From Nitrospira sp. (GTDB taxonomy: Bacteria > Nitrospirota > Nitrospiria > Nitrospirales > Nitrospiraceae), in NCBI GenBank assembly GCA_005116955.1, contig SWDI01000003.1:219224-283223 (forward strand): 64,000 bases of DNA. Direction: 5' to 3'. The notes beneath the pieces were generated by a model. That model had not been told where the DNA came from. It worked only from the letters and a program-made list of their open reading frames with translations, and did no database searches. Shown here one piece after another: positions 9,457-18,019 of this stretch. The position numbers and the translations under genes are program-made. The stretch's first letter is position 1; each line of letters begins with the position of its first letter.

Positions 9457-10638
9457 ATGAGAACGCGAAGTGCACTCGCCAGGGTCATGCCGGCTCTGTT
9501 GGTATTTGTGTGTATGCAGGGTAGCAACACGGAGGCACAGGACAACACGGAGGCACGGCTCAGCGCAGCGGTCAGCGCAGCTGCCCCGCTGACGTTCGAG
9601 CTCAGCCAAAAGACCACCGAGGCACAGGCGGCCGAGGCCCTTGCCTATTGGACCCCAGAACGGTTAGCAAACGCGCAGCCGATGCTTCCAAAGGTGAGTG
9701 AGAAAGCGAGCGCAGCTCCTGAGGCAGCAGCGCAGGGGGGCGGGACGTCTGTCTCCCTCCCTGGGAAGCGCCCCACCGTGGCGGTCGGTGCTGAGTCGGC
9801 GGTTCGCCTCTATGATCCGGCGCAGGTCAAGATTCAGGCCGAAGCCGGCGGTGTCGAGCCGCAGGCGGTGGGGACGGGCGGGGTCCCCTACACCAGTGCG
9901 CGGGTCAACCAGCCTGGATTGGAGACCATCTTCCCAAATCGCACAGTCGGCAAACTGTTCTTCACCAAGACGACGGGGGGAAATTTTGTCTGTTCGGCCT
10001 CGGTGATTCGGCAGAGGATTGTGCTCACGGCTGGGCACTGTGTCCATCTTGGGAGCGGCGGAAGCGCGGGATTTCACAAAAACTTCCTGTTCGTGCCGGC
10101 GTTCAGAGACGGGTCTGCGCCTCTTGGGACCTTCACGGCCCGTCTTGCGGGCGCCACATCCCTTTGGATGACTTCCGGTGGCGTAGTCCCCAATCTGGCT
10201 GACTTCGGGATGTTAGAAATCAACGACAGGGGTACCACTAAAATTGGTGCGATCACAGGGCTCTTGGGTGTCCGGACCTCCAGTCTCAGCCGCAACCATA
10301 CAACGAAGCTCGGTTATCCCTGTAACATCGATAACTGCATGAAAATGCAGCAGGTGACGTCGCAAAACAGGTCCACTACTTTTGAGCCGGCTCCCAACAA
10401 CGTCGAGTATGGATCGAATGCCCGAGAGGGCTCGAGCGGTGGCCCTTGGGTGATGAACTATGGCATTCAGGGCAAAGGTGGGCTGACGAGTAATCTGAAT
10501 GCAATTGTCGGGGTGACCTCATATGGGTACGTCTCGACGGATATTCACCTTCAGGGCAGCTCCATTCCTGACAGCCGAGCGGGTGGGTTCATTCCGCTGC
10601 TCAATTCGATGTGTGCCCGTAGGGCCGGCAACTGCTGA
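9457..10638 (+). CDS. Secreted trypsin-like (V8/chymotrypsin-fold) serine protease
   Basis: 393 residues with a strong Shine-Dalgarno (GAGGAGG) ahead of the ATG. A signal peptide (MRTRSALARVMPALLVFVCM, cleavage near NTEAQ) and a pro-region of roughly 120 residues precede the catalytic domain. The catalytic triad is readable: His in VLTAGHC (about 194), Asp in NLADFGML (about 248) and Ser in EGSSGGPW (about 327). Paired cysteines (FVCSAS, GHC, YPCNIDNC) suggest extracytoplasmic disulfides. The layout resembles the glutamyl endopeptidase/trypsin-like S1B group. A hairpin terminator follows directly. Confidence 0.85.
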   Translation: MRTRSALARVMPALLVFVCMQGSNTEAQDNTEARLSAAVSAAAPLTFELSQKTTEAQAAEALAYWTPERLANAQPMLPKVSEKASAAPEAAAQGGGTSVSLPGKRPTVAVGAESAVRLYDPAQVKIQAEAGGVEPQAVGTGGVPYTSARVNQPGLETIFPNRTVGKLFFTKTTGGNFVCSASVIRQRIVLTAGHCVHLGSGGSAGFHKNFLFVPAFRDGSAPLGTFTARLAGATSLWMTSGGVVPNLADFGMLEINDRGTTKIGAITGLLGVRTSSLSRNHTTKLGYPCNIDNCMKMQQVTSQNRSTTFEPAPNNVEYGSNAREGSSGGPWVMNYGIQGKGGLTSNLNAIVGVTSYGYVSTDIHLQGSSIPDSRAGGFIPLLNSMCARRAGNC

Positions 10639-10656
10639 GCCCCTACAGATCGCCGC

Positions 10657-10681
10657 GGCGGGTGCGACAGTCGCACCCGCC
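10657..10681 (+). terminator. Hairpin terminator after the serine protease gene
   Basis: An 11-bp perfect G+C-rich stem (GGCGGGTGCGA paired with TCGCACCCGCC) with a 3-nt loop starts 18 nt after the protease stop. The downstream tract is only weakly T-rich. Since the next gene is convergent, it may work for both directions. Confidence 0.65.
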
Positions 10682-10777
10682 ACCTTTGCAAGCAAATTTG
10701 TCTTCCCTCGTACACCATGAAATGGAATGATGGAGATTATTGCAGCGTGTCCCTCTGACGAGGGGCAACCAGTGCGG

Positions 10778-11359
10778 TCAGCGCGTTCTGATCAGGCGAA
10801 ACGACGTCAACATTTTCTTGCCCTCAGGGCCAAGGGGGATGAGACCGTACACGTACTGGTCGGTTGTGAAATAGAGGAACTCGTTGGGCGCAAGTTGCTG
10901 CCGGAGCGCGACTCTCAGTCCTTCGTGTGCCCCTGGCAGTTGAACGGGAGCAATCTCGCTGCCGGGAGGCAGCAGGCCGAATGAGTTGAGCCAATCACGC
11001 AGCGAGCGTCCCGACGGTCGCGGGAATACCTGGATTGTCAACATGGGCGGTTCAAGATCCGCAAACTGGCTGGTTGCGATGTCCTTCCGCTGAAAGCGTA
11101 CGCGCTGGACCGCCGCCGGCTGTGTGGGTGTTGGGTGGGTGACTTCCTTGAGGATCACGTACTCTTTGGGATATTCGACGGCAAAGCCATAGGTTGGGTC
11201 GGTGTGCATCTGCCAGTCCTTCGTCTGGATGACAGGCGACATTCCCGTCGGCCTGTCGAGTTGCCGCGCGGCACTGTCGCAACTGGCCCAGATCACACTT
11301 GCGACAATTACATAGGAAAGCCATACGACTCGAAACAGGATTGGCGCATCGTTCACCAT
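10778..11359 (-). CDS. Secreted or lipid-anchored protein of unknown function
   Basis: 193 residues. The N-terminus is a signal sequence (VWLSYVIVASVIWASC) ending in a cysteine that could be lipidated, although W at the lipobox -3 position is unusual. The mature part has YGFAVEYPKEYVI and a C-terminal LIPLGPEGKKMLTSFRL, a pattern seen in small periplasmic beta-proteins with a PsbP-like 'YGF..YP..W' motif. I cannot assign a function. It converges on the protease gene across the terminator. Confidence 0.55.
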   Translation of the reverse strand: MVNDAPILFRVVWLSYVIVASVIWASCDSAARQLDRPTGMSPVIQTKDWQMHTDPTYGFAVEYPKEYVILKEVTHPTPTQPAAVQRVRFQRKDIATSQFADLEPPMLTIQVFPRPSGRSLRDWLNSFGLLPPGSEIAPVQLPGAHEGLRVALRQQLAPNEFLYFTTDQYVYGLIPLGPEGKKMLTSFRLIRTR

Positions 11360-11661
11360 CTATGTCCCTATCCGTCCTCCGCTCCTGTATGCATTCGATG
11401 AATCATCAATAGTAAGCTGTCGATCGAATACCAGAGAGTGGAGCAACACTGGCTCCGAGCTACCTTGCGCTGAGCTGGCCGAGGCTGTCAATGCTTCCCT
11501 TTTACCCTTTCCTGTGCTGTCGCGCGGGAACGGGAGAGTAAAAGGCGTCAGGTCGTTTGATGACGCGGTGATGGATGACGGCGTGGCAAGCGTTACCGCA
11601 TCGCAACGCTGTGTCTGTCCACAATCCGGCCCGAACCCCCCTGCTCATCACACTAATTGGG
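11360..11661. other. Intergenic region with an imperfect inverted repeat
   Basis: No gene seen. An inverted repeat pairs CCTTTTAC (11498-11505) with GTAAAAGG (11538-11545), extendable inward with one mismatch and two G-T pairs to about 14 bp. It could be a terminator for the minus-strand glnE-like gene that ends at 11662, but no T-run follows on that strand. Confidence 0.3.
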
Positions 11662-13941
11662 CTACAAGCGTCCGAATGTTTGTTCAAAGAAATCTTTGGT
11701 GAGCTTCATATGCTGCGCGATATCCGTTTGCAGATGGCGTGCGCCGGCCTGCCAGTCATCCGTTGTGTAGCCAACCCGGCGGGCGAGGAAGATAAATTCG
11801 TCGGAGTCGGTTGGTGGAAGGACCCGATCTTTGGCGTTGCCACGGACCATGCGTAGGCCGTCGATGAGCATGCGGATAAAGAAGTAGGCCTTGCGGAGAA
11901 TCTCGCCGTCTTGCCTCGTGACAAGGCCACAATCGACGAGGGTCGTCAGTGCCTGCATGGTGTTGGGAGTGCGCAGGACTGGGAGTCGATGGCCATGCAT
12001 GATTTGAAGGTACTGCATGGCATACTCGATATCGACGATACCACCGGGGCTATGCTTCAAGTTGATGGTGTCGCGCTCCACCAGCTGCTTGAGTTGCTGT
12101 CGGCGCAAGGCGAGGGCATCGGGGATATTCCAGGGTTTCCCGCTATAAACGTAGCTATCGCGATGGGCCTCGACGCGCTTTCCAAGGGCCGCATCACCCG
12201 CTACATGCCGCAGCTTGATCAATGACTGGCGCTCGAATGGCGCAGCGAGGCCGCTGGCACTGTAGTACTTGGTGATCTCGTCAAAGGGATTGGTCAAAGA
12301 ACCTTTTCCGCCGTGAGGGCGGAGACGCACGTCGAGGTGAAAGATGCCTTCCTGTTTGGCCTCGATCCACTGCAACAGTTCAGCCCCCAACCGCTCAAAG
12401 TATTCGCTGTTCTCGATCGGCTGCTTACCGGCTGTGCGACCGGCGTCCCCATACACGAACATCACTTCAATGTCAGAGGCGTAGCCGAGTTCCTTGCCAC
12501 CGAACTTGCCCAAGCCCAGTACGGTGAAGGGACAGGGTTTTTTATTGGCCAAGCGTGGCGGGCCATGCATCGCATTCAGCTTTGCTTGGCAGTCTTTCAA
12601 GCTCCGATCGAGGATCACTTCGGCCAGCTGAGTCAACGCAGCTGAAAAATCAGGCAGCGCTGTGTCTGGCTCGACGATGTGCTTCATATCGATGCGGAAC
12701 AGTTCACGGTCCTTGAGGCTATTCAGCGCGGCCTTTCGATCCTCGTCGGTTTTGGCTTTATTCACCAGGCGATCGAGTTCCTTGCGAAGCGTAGCTTTTG
12801 GGGTTATGAGAGGCGCATCGCGATAATCTTGCAGGAGCGGCAGCAGGTTGCTGTGTTGACGGCGCAGAAAGTCTTCCCAGAGAAAATCGCTGGCCCCGAG
12901 CAGACGAGCGAGCAGGGGAAACGTTTTCTTGTCGCTGAGAAACGCCAAGGCTTCTTGCTGGGCTTTCCCTTTCGTTTGCTGCACCGTTAGGTCAAGAAAC
13001 TGGTCAAAGGCCTCCAAGGCTTTGGTTGGGTCAGGAGCCCAGGTCAGGGCATGGGTGAATTGCTTGATGAGCACAGCCGTCTGGCGCAGCTGCTGCTGAT
13101 CGGTTGCATTGGTCAGCTTCTGGCCATGGCGGTTGCGGACATAGAAGCGATCGTGAATCTTCCCCTCCTCAACGTCGAACTGTGCTTTGGAAATGTACAC
13201 GTTGCGCATGGCCAGAGCGTTGGCGAAGGCGTACAAGAAAGCTGGGGTATCGTCCGACCGGATATCCATGACTGTGTCGGTGGGAGATTGGCTATTGTCG
13301 AATGTGATCTGCACTGGATGGAGGAGACCACCAAAAGATGCACGGCGTTTGCCGAGCTGTTCGACCAGCCGTCGATTCACTGCACAGCGGGCCTCCGTAA
13401 ATTGTCCTTTATCGAGCAATGTGATGACTGAGTGGAGCGCATCCGATAGGTGTTTCTGTTGGATGTCACCCAATTCCACTCCTGGTACCGGCAGCACGCG
13501 GAACACATCGACGATTTTTTTCCTGGTTAGCCCTGGACTGCCCGTGGTGCGGACGCGCGGTCCGTATCCTGCCCAACTTGTGCGAGTGGGCGGCGCAGCC
13601 GCTGTTTCGCCAAACGTATAGATATCTCCTTCTTCGATGTTCAGGCCGAACGCAGAGAGCAGGCCGCAAATCGTGGCGAATTCAGAGAAGTAATCATAGG
13701 CTACGATCGTGACCTCAAACCGTGTGTCCTGCTGCTCGGCAAAGGCAATTGCGCAGGGGCGTTCCGGGGTGAGCTGAGCCGTCGAGCGGATATGATCGGC
13801 AATCGCCGGAGGTTTGAATCTCCGGAAATATTCTGGGTCCATGCGGCTGAAAAAATCATCAAGGATTTCAGGCGCAACATCAGGACACAAAGGACGAACT
13901 GCACTGAGCAGCGCGGTAGGATCGGGAGCGTCAGTGGACAT
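11662..13941 (-). CDS. glnE: ACT-domain protein fused to a GlnE-type adenylyltransferase (AT-like) domain
   Basis: 759 residues. Residues about 65-150 and 211-277 look like two ACT domains; the second (TDTVMDIRSDDTPAFLYAFA then KIHDRFYVRNRHGQKL) closely follows the C-terminal glutamine-sensing ACT repeat of GlnD. Residues about 440-759 are a GlnE nucleotidyltransferase plus helical domain: GLGKFGGKELGYASDIEVM (476-494) and FHLDVRLRPHGGKG. The motif resembles the C-terminal (adenylylating) half of E. coli GlnE, except that the second acidic residue is Glu (D490-x-E492) rather than Asp. Enterobacterial GlnE carries both halves in one chain and has no ACT domain. The gene diverges from the second glnE half across 64 bp. 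Role inferred: glutamine-responsive control of glutamine synthetase. Confidence 0.8.
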   Translation of the reverse strand: MSTDAPDPTALLSAVRPLCPDVAPEILDDFFSRMDPEYFRRFKPPAIADHIRSTAQLTPERPCAIAFAEQQDTRFEVTIVAYDYFSEFATICGLLSAFGLNIEEGDIYTFGETAAAPPTRTSWAGYGPRVRTTGSPGLTRKKIVDVFRVLPVPGVELGDIQQKHLSDALHSVITLLDKGQFTEARCAVNRRLVEQLGKRRASFGGLLHPVQITFDNSQSPTDTVMDIRSDDTPAFLYAFANALAMRNVYISKAQFDVEEGKIHDRFYVRNRHGQKLTNATDQQQLRQTAVLIKQFTHALTWAPDPTKALEAFDQFLDLTVQQTKGKAQQEALAFLSDKKTFPLLARLLGASDFLWEDFLRRQHSNLLPLLQDYRDAPLITPKATLRKELDRLVNKAKTDEDRKAALNSLKDRELFRIDMKHIVEPDTALPDFSAALTQLAEVILDRSLKDCQAKLNAMHGPPRLANKKPCPFTVLGLGKFGGKELGYASDIEVMFVYGDAGRTAGKQPIENSEYFERLGAELLQWIEAKQEGIFHLDVRLRPHGGKGSLTNPFDEITKYYSASGLAAPFERQSLIKLRHVAGDAALGKRVEAHRDSYVYSGKPWNIPDALALRRQQLKQLVERDTINLKHSPGGIVDIEYAMQYLQIMHGHRLPVLRTPNTMQALTTLVDCGLVTRQDGEILRKAYFFIRMLIDGLRMVRGNAKDRVLPPTDSDEFIFLARRVGYTTDDWQAGARHLQTDIAQHMKLTKDFFEQTFGRL

Positions 13942-14005
13942 GGACGTTAGTATACCCGAATGGTTTCATTGTGCGTAGAGGAACCCCTGAGTATAATGCC
14001 GCTCC
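13942..14005. promoter_or_regulatory. Divergent promoter pair between the two glnE halves
   Basis: The 64-bp spacer holds a perfect TATAAT (13992-13997) on the plus strand, with TTGTGC 17 nt upstream as a poor -35, and TATACT on the minus strand (complement of 13949-13954). Each -10 box lies only 7-8 nt from the ATG it faces, so both transcripts would start at or next to the start codon (leaderless or nearly so), and neither gene shows a Shine-Dalgarno. The two promoters overlap, so binding at one would affect the other. Confidence 0.5.
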
Positions 14006-15730
14006 ATGCCTCGAAGAACTCCCACACCCCACTCGTCGTCTTTTCCATCGTTGGCTGAAGGTCGTTTCGATAAGCCAGATCCCACGCCAATCCTGCTGGG
14101 GGAGAAGCGAAATGCTGAGGGGATCCGGGAGATTTTGTCCGCCTATGGCCTGCGTGATCCCGATCAAGCGGACCGCAATCTCGATGCCATGGCCGGTGAC
14201 CCGATCCAACGCCGGCAGCTGGCCGACATCCTACCGATGTTGATGAAATCGATTGCTCGAACGGCCGATCCTGATCAGGCCCTGAACCACTGGGAGCGCA
14301 TGTTGGAGAGTGTCTCCCGCACCTCATTTCTCGACTATCTGCGCACGTCACCGCGCATGCTCGATCTTCTTTGTGTGATCTTCGGCAACAGCGATGCCTT
14401 GACCTTTACGCTCATTCGAGACCCGACCGTGGTGTATTGGCTGGCTGAGGAGGATGTCCTCGCACGACCTCCGGTGCGGAAGGGAATGGAGCGCGCGCTG
14501 TACGCAAGCATCGGGCATCTCACCTCCAAAGAATCGAAGCTGGATGCGCTGCGCCGGTTCCAGCGGCGAGAAATGTTACGGATCGGTGTGCGGGATCTCC
14601 TCCGCCTCTCGACGGTGCCGGAGACGACCAGCTCGTTGTCGGATTTGGCCTGTCTACTGATTCATGCGGCCTACGAGGTTGTCGATGCCGATCTCCGGCA
14701 GCAATATGGCATCCCCATGCATCGGAATCGGCAGCGACGGTGGGTGGAGACTAAGTTTGCCGTGATCGGAATGGGTAAGCTTGGCGGACATGAACTAAAT
14801 TACAGCTCCGACGTCGATCTGATCTACCTCTATGAGTCCCACGATGGAGAAACCAGAGCGCCGAGAGGTAGGCGTGCCGCTATCCCCGCCGGCGTCGGCA
14901 TTTCCAATGAAGAATATTTTGAGATTCTCGCCCGTGAGCTCACCAGGGTGTTGATCGAACCCACCAGGGAAGGCTACGTCTTTCGGGTTGATCTGCGGTT
15001 GCGGGCCGAGGGTTCTGTTGGTCAGTTGGCTCGCTCGCTGGAGGAGTATCAGAAATATTATGCGACACGCGGACAGGTCTGGGAGCGGTTAGCGTTGCTC
15101 AAAGCGTGGCCGGTCGCCGGTTCCCATGATGTCGGGCAGGCGTTTCTGAAGCTGGTGAAGTCGTTTGTCTTGGGGGCCGGGAAAAAAATGGATCGCGACA
15201 AGGCGTTGACGATCGTGCAAGACGTCCGCGCCGTCAAGGATATGATCGATGCCAAAATGACGGACCGTGGCCACGCACAGCGCAACGTCAAGTTGGGGAC
15301 CGGTGGGATTCGAGAGATCGAGTTTTTCGTGCAGACCGTTCAGGTCCTAGCCGGGCGAAAGGTGCCGGCGCTTCTGGATCGGAGCACGCTCGGTTCGTTA
15401 GACCGGCTGGTCCAGAAGAAATTGCTGTCGATCGAAGACCGCGATGCGCTGACCGCCGCGTATCTTTTCTTACGCGATGTTGAGCATAAGTTGCAGATGG
15501 TCGATGATCTCCAGACCCATTCCCTTCCCGCTGAAGCTGCTGAATTGGAGCGATGCGCCATTCGGATGGGGTATGGTACGGAGGATCGGAGGAAAGCCGT
15601 CGTGTCCTTCCAGGCCGACCATCAGCGGCACACGGAGATGGTGCACCGTACCTTCCAGTCGTTTTTTGTCGAGCCGAAGATCTCGCCGGTTCTAAAGTCG
15701 ACCCTTCGTCTGCCCGGCGCGTCGAAGTAG
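14006..15730 (+). CDS. glnE: Single-domain GlnE (adenylyl-removing-like half)
   Basis: 574 residues, about 60 percent of the usual 950-residue GlnE. One nucleotidyltransferase domain is present, with GMGKLGGHELNYSSDVDLIY at about 253-275 carrying the full DxD pair, then FRVDLRLRAEGSVG, GTGGIREIEFFVQTVQVLAG and the helical tail ending in the FQADHQRHTEMVHRTF region. The ELNYSSD form is typical of the N-terminal adenylyl-removing domain of GlnE. The partner AT-like half is divergent at 11662-13941. The last about 225 bp of this gene recur downstream at 16751-16976 and 17775-18019, separated by TA modules. Confidence 0.85.
   Translation: MPRRTPTPHSSSFPSLAEGRFDKPDPTPILLGEKRNAEGIREILSAYGLRDPDQADRNLDAMAGDPIQRRQLADILPMLMKSIARTADPDQALNHWERMLESVSRTSFLDYLRTSPRMLDLLCVIFGNSDALTFTLIRDPTVVYWLAEEDVLARPPVRKGMERALYASIGHLTSKESKLDALRRFQRREMLRIGVRDLLRLSTVPETTSSLSDLACLLIHAAYEVVDADLRQQYGIPMHRNRQRRWVETKFAVIGMGKLGGHELNYSSDVDLIYLYESHDGETRAPRGRRAAIPAGVGISNEEYFEILARELTRVLIEPTREGYVFRVDLRLRAEGSVGQLARSLEEYQKYYATRGQVWERLALLKAWPVAGSHDVGQAFLKLVKSFVLGAGKKMDRDKALTIVQDVRAVKDMIDAKMTDRGHAQRNVKLGTGGIREIEFFVQTVQVLAGRKVPALLDRSTLGSLDRLVQKKLLSIEDRDALTAAYLFLRDVEHKLQMVDDLQTHSLPAEAAELERCAIRMGYGTEDRRKAVVSFQADHQRHTEMVHRTFQSFFVEPKISPVLKSTLRLPGASK
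15504..15730 (+). repeat. Reference copy (A) of the glnE 3'-tail direct repeat
   Basis: This segment encodes the last about 75 residues of the intact glnE half, from DDLQTHSLPAEAAELE to RLPGASK. Copies B (16751-16976) and C (17775-18019) follow in the same orientation, and a distant D (18403-18492) may be another. A and B share 50 consecutive identical bases (15602-15651 and 16848-16897). Confidence 0.85.
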
Positions 15731-15900
15731 ATGCGGCAAAGGGGGGGGGCAGGTTGCGGAAATACGCGTCGCCGACATTCCATCTTCCGATGCCTGGTCA
15801 GCATTCGAGAAGCTTCCGCCGAAGTGCTCAAGTAAGCGAAAGTCACGCAACGCTTCATGAGCGCAGGGTAGCAATCGACTATGGGTATGGACTGTGAAAG

Positions 15901-16299
15901 TTACGGTCGGGTGTCCGGCGGCATACGAGCGAGTACGCAACGGCGTACTAGTTCAGCCATGTTGACAGCATCGACAGCCGTAGGCTGGGGCGGCCAAAAT
16001 TCTGCATCATACCGAAGTTCGACTGCGTACGACGTCAGGTTCGTAAGGTCACAGGTCCCAAGCTCAGGCCACGGCTCAAGCTGAATACACAAACGCTGAA
16101 GCTCCTCCAAGTCGTGCGTGCGGGGGATCTCAATCCCTCTCCAGGCGAGTACGCCTTTCAAATACTTCTCAACCGCTTGTTGAGCGTGGAAACAGGCAGT
16201 GTCGTAAGGCCCTTCACTGGCCGTCGTGCGCCTGGCATCGGCAAGGTCGCTGTCGGCCTTTCAAAACCAGCCCCGTGCGAGCGCCGATCTATCTTTCAT
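15901..16299 (-). pseudogene. HEPN-domain TA protein interrupted by an in-frame TGA
   Basis: Reading from the ATG at 16299, which overlaps the stop of the nucleotidyltransferase gene, gives MKDRSALARGWF, then TGA (16261-16263, codon 13), then KADSDLADARRTTASEG, TACFHAQQAVEKYLKGV and RTHDLEELQRLC. This is a full-length HEPN protein (about 132 codons) with the classic HAQQAVEKYLK core and the RTHDL motif. In related proteins the position of the stop is normally Leu or similar, so a single base change explains it. No good internal start precedes the core. The gene is probably dead unless the TGA is read through or is a sequencing error. HEPN proteins pair with MNT nucleotidyltransferases as TA systems. 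Confidence 0.75.
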
Positions 16300-16627
16300 A
16301 GAGCAGCTTCCCCTCGGCGACTGCGGTTGAAATGAATGCATTGGGCACGGTCTTCCATTCCTCCACCTCCTGGGGGGTCCAGACCACAATATCCTTGGCG
16401 GGAAACACCCCGCAGAGCACTCGTCGATATCGTCCGGACCGCTGATGGCGCGGCATGTCGGACTCTTCGATAATCAGTAGGTCCAAATCGCTGTCCGAAC
16501 GGGCGGTCCCCTTGGCATGGGAACCGAACAACAAGATTTTGTGAGGCGATCCAATGGTGAGAATGCGACGGACGACTTCGAGAAGAAGTTGCTCAGTGAC
16601 CAGTGGAAATGTGAGGGAACCAGCCAT
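16289..16627 (-). CDS. MNT-type nucleotidyltransferase (antitoxin of HEPN/MNT system)
   Basis: 112 residues with the minimal nucleotidyltransferase signature LLFGSHAKGTARSDSDLDLL (GSx10DxD), the family motif of MntA-like antitoxins that modify and silence HEPN toxins. Its last codons overlap the HEPN start, as usual for these operons. An inverted repeat CTATC-N5-GATAG (16652-16666) overlaps a candidate promoter about 30 bp upstream and may be the autoregulatory operator. The module sits between copies A and B of the glnE tail. Confidence 0.8.
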   Translation of the reverse strand: MAGSLTFPLVTEQLLLEVVRRILTIGSPHKILLFGSHAKGTARSDSDLDLLIIEESDMPRHQRSGRYRRVLCGVFPAKDIVVWTPQEVEEWKTVPNAFISTAVAEGKLLYER

Positions 16628-16750
16628 CAGCTGAGATCTCCAGAAAGTGGCCTATCGCCATGATAGCGAATGCCCTCGAGCTTTTCCACATATGGGGGGC
16701 TCGTTGCGCAAGGCTCTGTGTACGGATGAAGGCAGCCCTGAGCACTACTG

Positions 16751-16976
16751 CGACCTCCAGGGGCATTTCCTTTCCGCTGAACAAACTAAATTGGAGCGGG
16801 GCGCCATTCGGATGGGGTATGGGACTGAGGATCGCAAGAAGGCCGTTGTGTCCTTCCAGGCCGACCATCAGCGGCACACGGAGATGGTGCACCGTACGTT
16901 TCAATCGCTCTTTGCAGAACCGAAGACCTCACCGCTCTTCAAGGCGACGCTTCGGCTGATCGGCGCTTCGAAGTAG
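16751..16976 (+). pseudogene. glnE 3'-tail fragment, copy B
   Basis: An open frame encodes DLQGHFLSAEQTKLERGAIR and then MGYGTED, the RHTEMVHRTFQS region and RLIGASK with a TAG at the same place as the intact glnE. Fifty consecutive bases are identical to copy A. Nothing upstream of 16751 matches glnE, so only the 3' 226 bp is present. It has no start signal and lacks the catalytic domain, so it is a non-functional tail. Confidence 0.85.
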
Positions 16977-17086
16977 ATAAGTCTGTTTAGAGAGAGGAGA
17001 GGCAGGGAAGTTACATCGCAGGCGATCGTGGACTCTGTGTGTTGATTTATCGGGCAGGGGTCGGCGCAATTCCCTCCCGTCACTCC

Positions 17087-17392
17087 TCATTGTGAAGGGA
17101 AGCCAAGGTCGTCGCGATCAATGTCGCGTGCGCCGTGCATGATCCGTTCGATACGCATCCGGGCTGTCGTCGCACGATAGAAGATGAGGTAGTTCCCGTA
17201 TGGGAACATGCGGATACCATCTCCAAGCTCTGGCCGATGGGTGCCGATAGCTGGTGCTAGGGCAAGCTTCTCGCATGTGCGGCGAAGTTCTTTAATGAAG
17301 GTAATCGCGCGATGCGGGCTGTCGGCAGCAATATAGTCGCCGATTTCTTCTAGGTCCTGCTCGGCCAGCGGAGAAAGACTGACTCGTATCAC
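17087..17392 (-). CDS. parE: ParE-family toxin
   Basis: 101 residues with the RelE/ParE fold pattern: SLSPLAEQDLEEIGDYIAAD, then FIKELRRTCEKLALAPAIGT, RPELGDGIRMFPYGNYLIFY and RIERIMHGARDID. ParE toxins usually poison DNA gyrase. Its start overlaps the stop of the antitoxin gene by 4 bp (ATGA), the standard parDE arrangement. It appears complete, lies between glnE-tail copies B and C and is transcribed against them. Confidence 0.85.
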   Translation of the reverse strand: MIRVSLSPLAEQDLEEIGDYIAADSPHRAITFIKELRRTCEKLALAPAIGTHRPELGDGIRMFPYGNYLIFYRATTARMRIERIMHGARDIDRDDLGFPSQ

Positions 17393-17658
17393 GGAGCTCG
17401 GCGTTCCTGTTCCATCCGCTTATACTTCGCAGTCAGACGATCAAACACCTGCTCGGCCGCGAGCCCTACGCCACTCGCGGCACCCTTTTGAATTTCCGCA
17501 CGCAGCGCATCGAGCTTCTTCGCGCGCAACTTCACATGGTCTTCGAGCATCCGAAGACCCTCACGGACGACTTCGCTAGCGCTTGCATACCGACCTCGCC
17601 GCAGTTGCCGTTGAATGAACTTTTCGAAGTGGTCACCGACCGAATAACTTGTCGGCAT
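17389..17658 (-). CDS. parD: ParD/CC2985-family ribbon-helix-helix antitoxin
   Basis: 89 residues with the ParD signature FIQRQLRRGRYASASEVVRE and then GLRMLEDHVKLR, an RHH DNA-binding head and a C-terminal toxin-wrapping helix. It is first in the operon and overlaps parE. A Shine-Dalgarno (AAAGGAAAG) precedes the ATG. Autoregulation is likely through the palindrome at 17699-17713. Confidence 0.85.
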   Translation of the reverse strand: MPTSYSVGDHFEKFIQRQLRRGRYASASEVVREGLRMLEDHVKLRAKKLDALRAEIQKGAASGVGLAAEQVFDRLTAKYKRMEQERRAP

Positions 17659-17694
17659 GTTTGCTTTCCTTTCTTGGCTCCACCCCTCAAAGTA

Positions 17695-17723
17695 AGATTA
17701 TCAAAGGTTGATACAGCTAGCAA
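17695..17723 (-). promoter_or_regulatory. parDE promoter with overlapping palindromic operator
   Basis: On the minus strand TTGCTA (complement of 17718-17723) and TAATCT (17695-17700) are 17 nt apart. The spacer contains the perfect inverted repeat TATCAA-CCT-TTGATA (17699-17713), abutting the -10. This is the expected geometry for RHH-antitoxin autorepression. Confidence 0.6.
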
Positions 17724-17774
17724 GTTCCGGGGGGCATACAGCGTGAGCGGTAGGGACTCGAGGGCAGCAACATT

Positions 17775-18019
17775 CAAGCTCCAGATGGTGCATGACCTTC
17801 AGACCCATTCCCTCCCAGCTGAAGCAGATGAATTGGAGCGGTGCGCCGTTCGGATGGGATATGGCGCTGAGAGATCGAAAGAAGGCCGTTGAATCCTTCC
17901 GTGCCGACCATCAACGGCATACGGAGATGGTGCATCGGACCTTCCAGTCGTTCTTTGTAGAGCCCAAGACCTCGTCAGTTCTAAAGGGGACGCTTCGTCT
18001 CATCGGCGAGTCGAAGTAG
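17775..18019 (+). pseudogene. glnE 3'-tail fragment, copy C, frameshifted
   Basis: Translation gives KLQMVHDLQTHSLPAEADEL and then ERCAVRMGYGAE in one frame, then, after one inserted base near 17870, RKKAVESFRADHQRHTEMVH and RLIGESK in the next frame, ending with TAG. Homology starts at the KLQM codon, about 20 bp further 5' than in copy B. The frameshift confirms that the copy is not under coding selection. Confidence 0.85.

Noticed and set aside
15741..15749. Run of nine G just after the glnE stop
   Set aside because: Non-coding; noted only as a likely error-prone homopolymer, no functional evidence.
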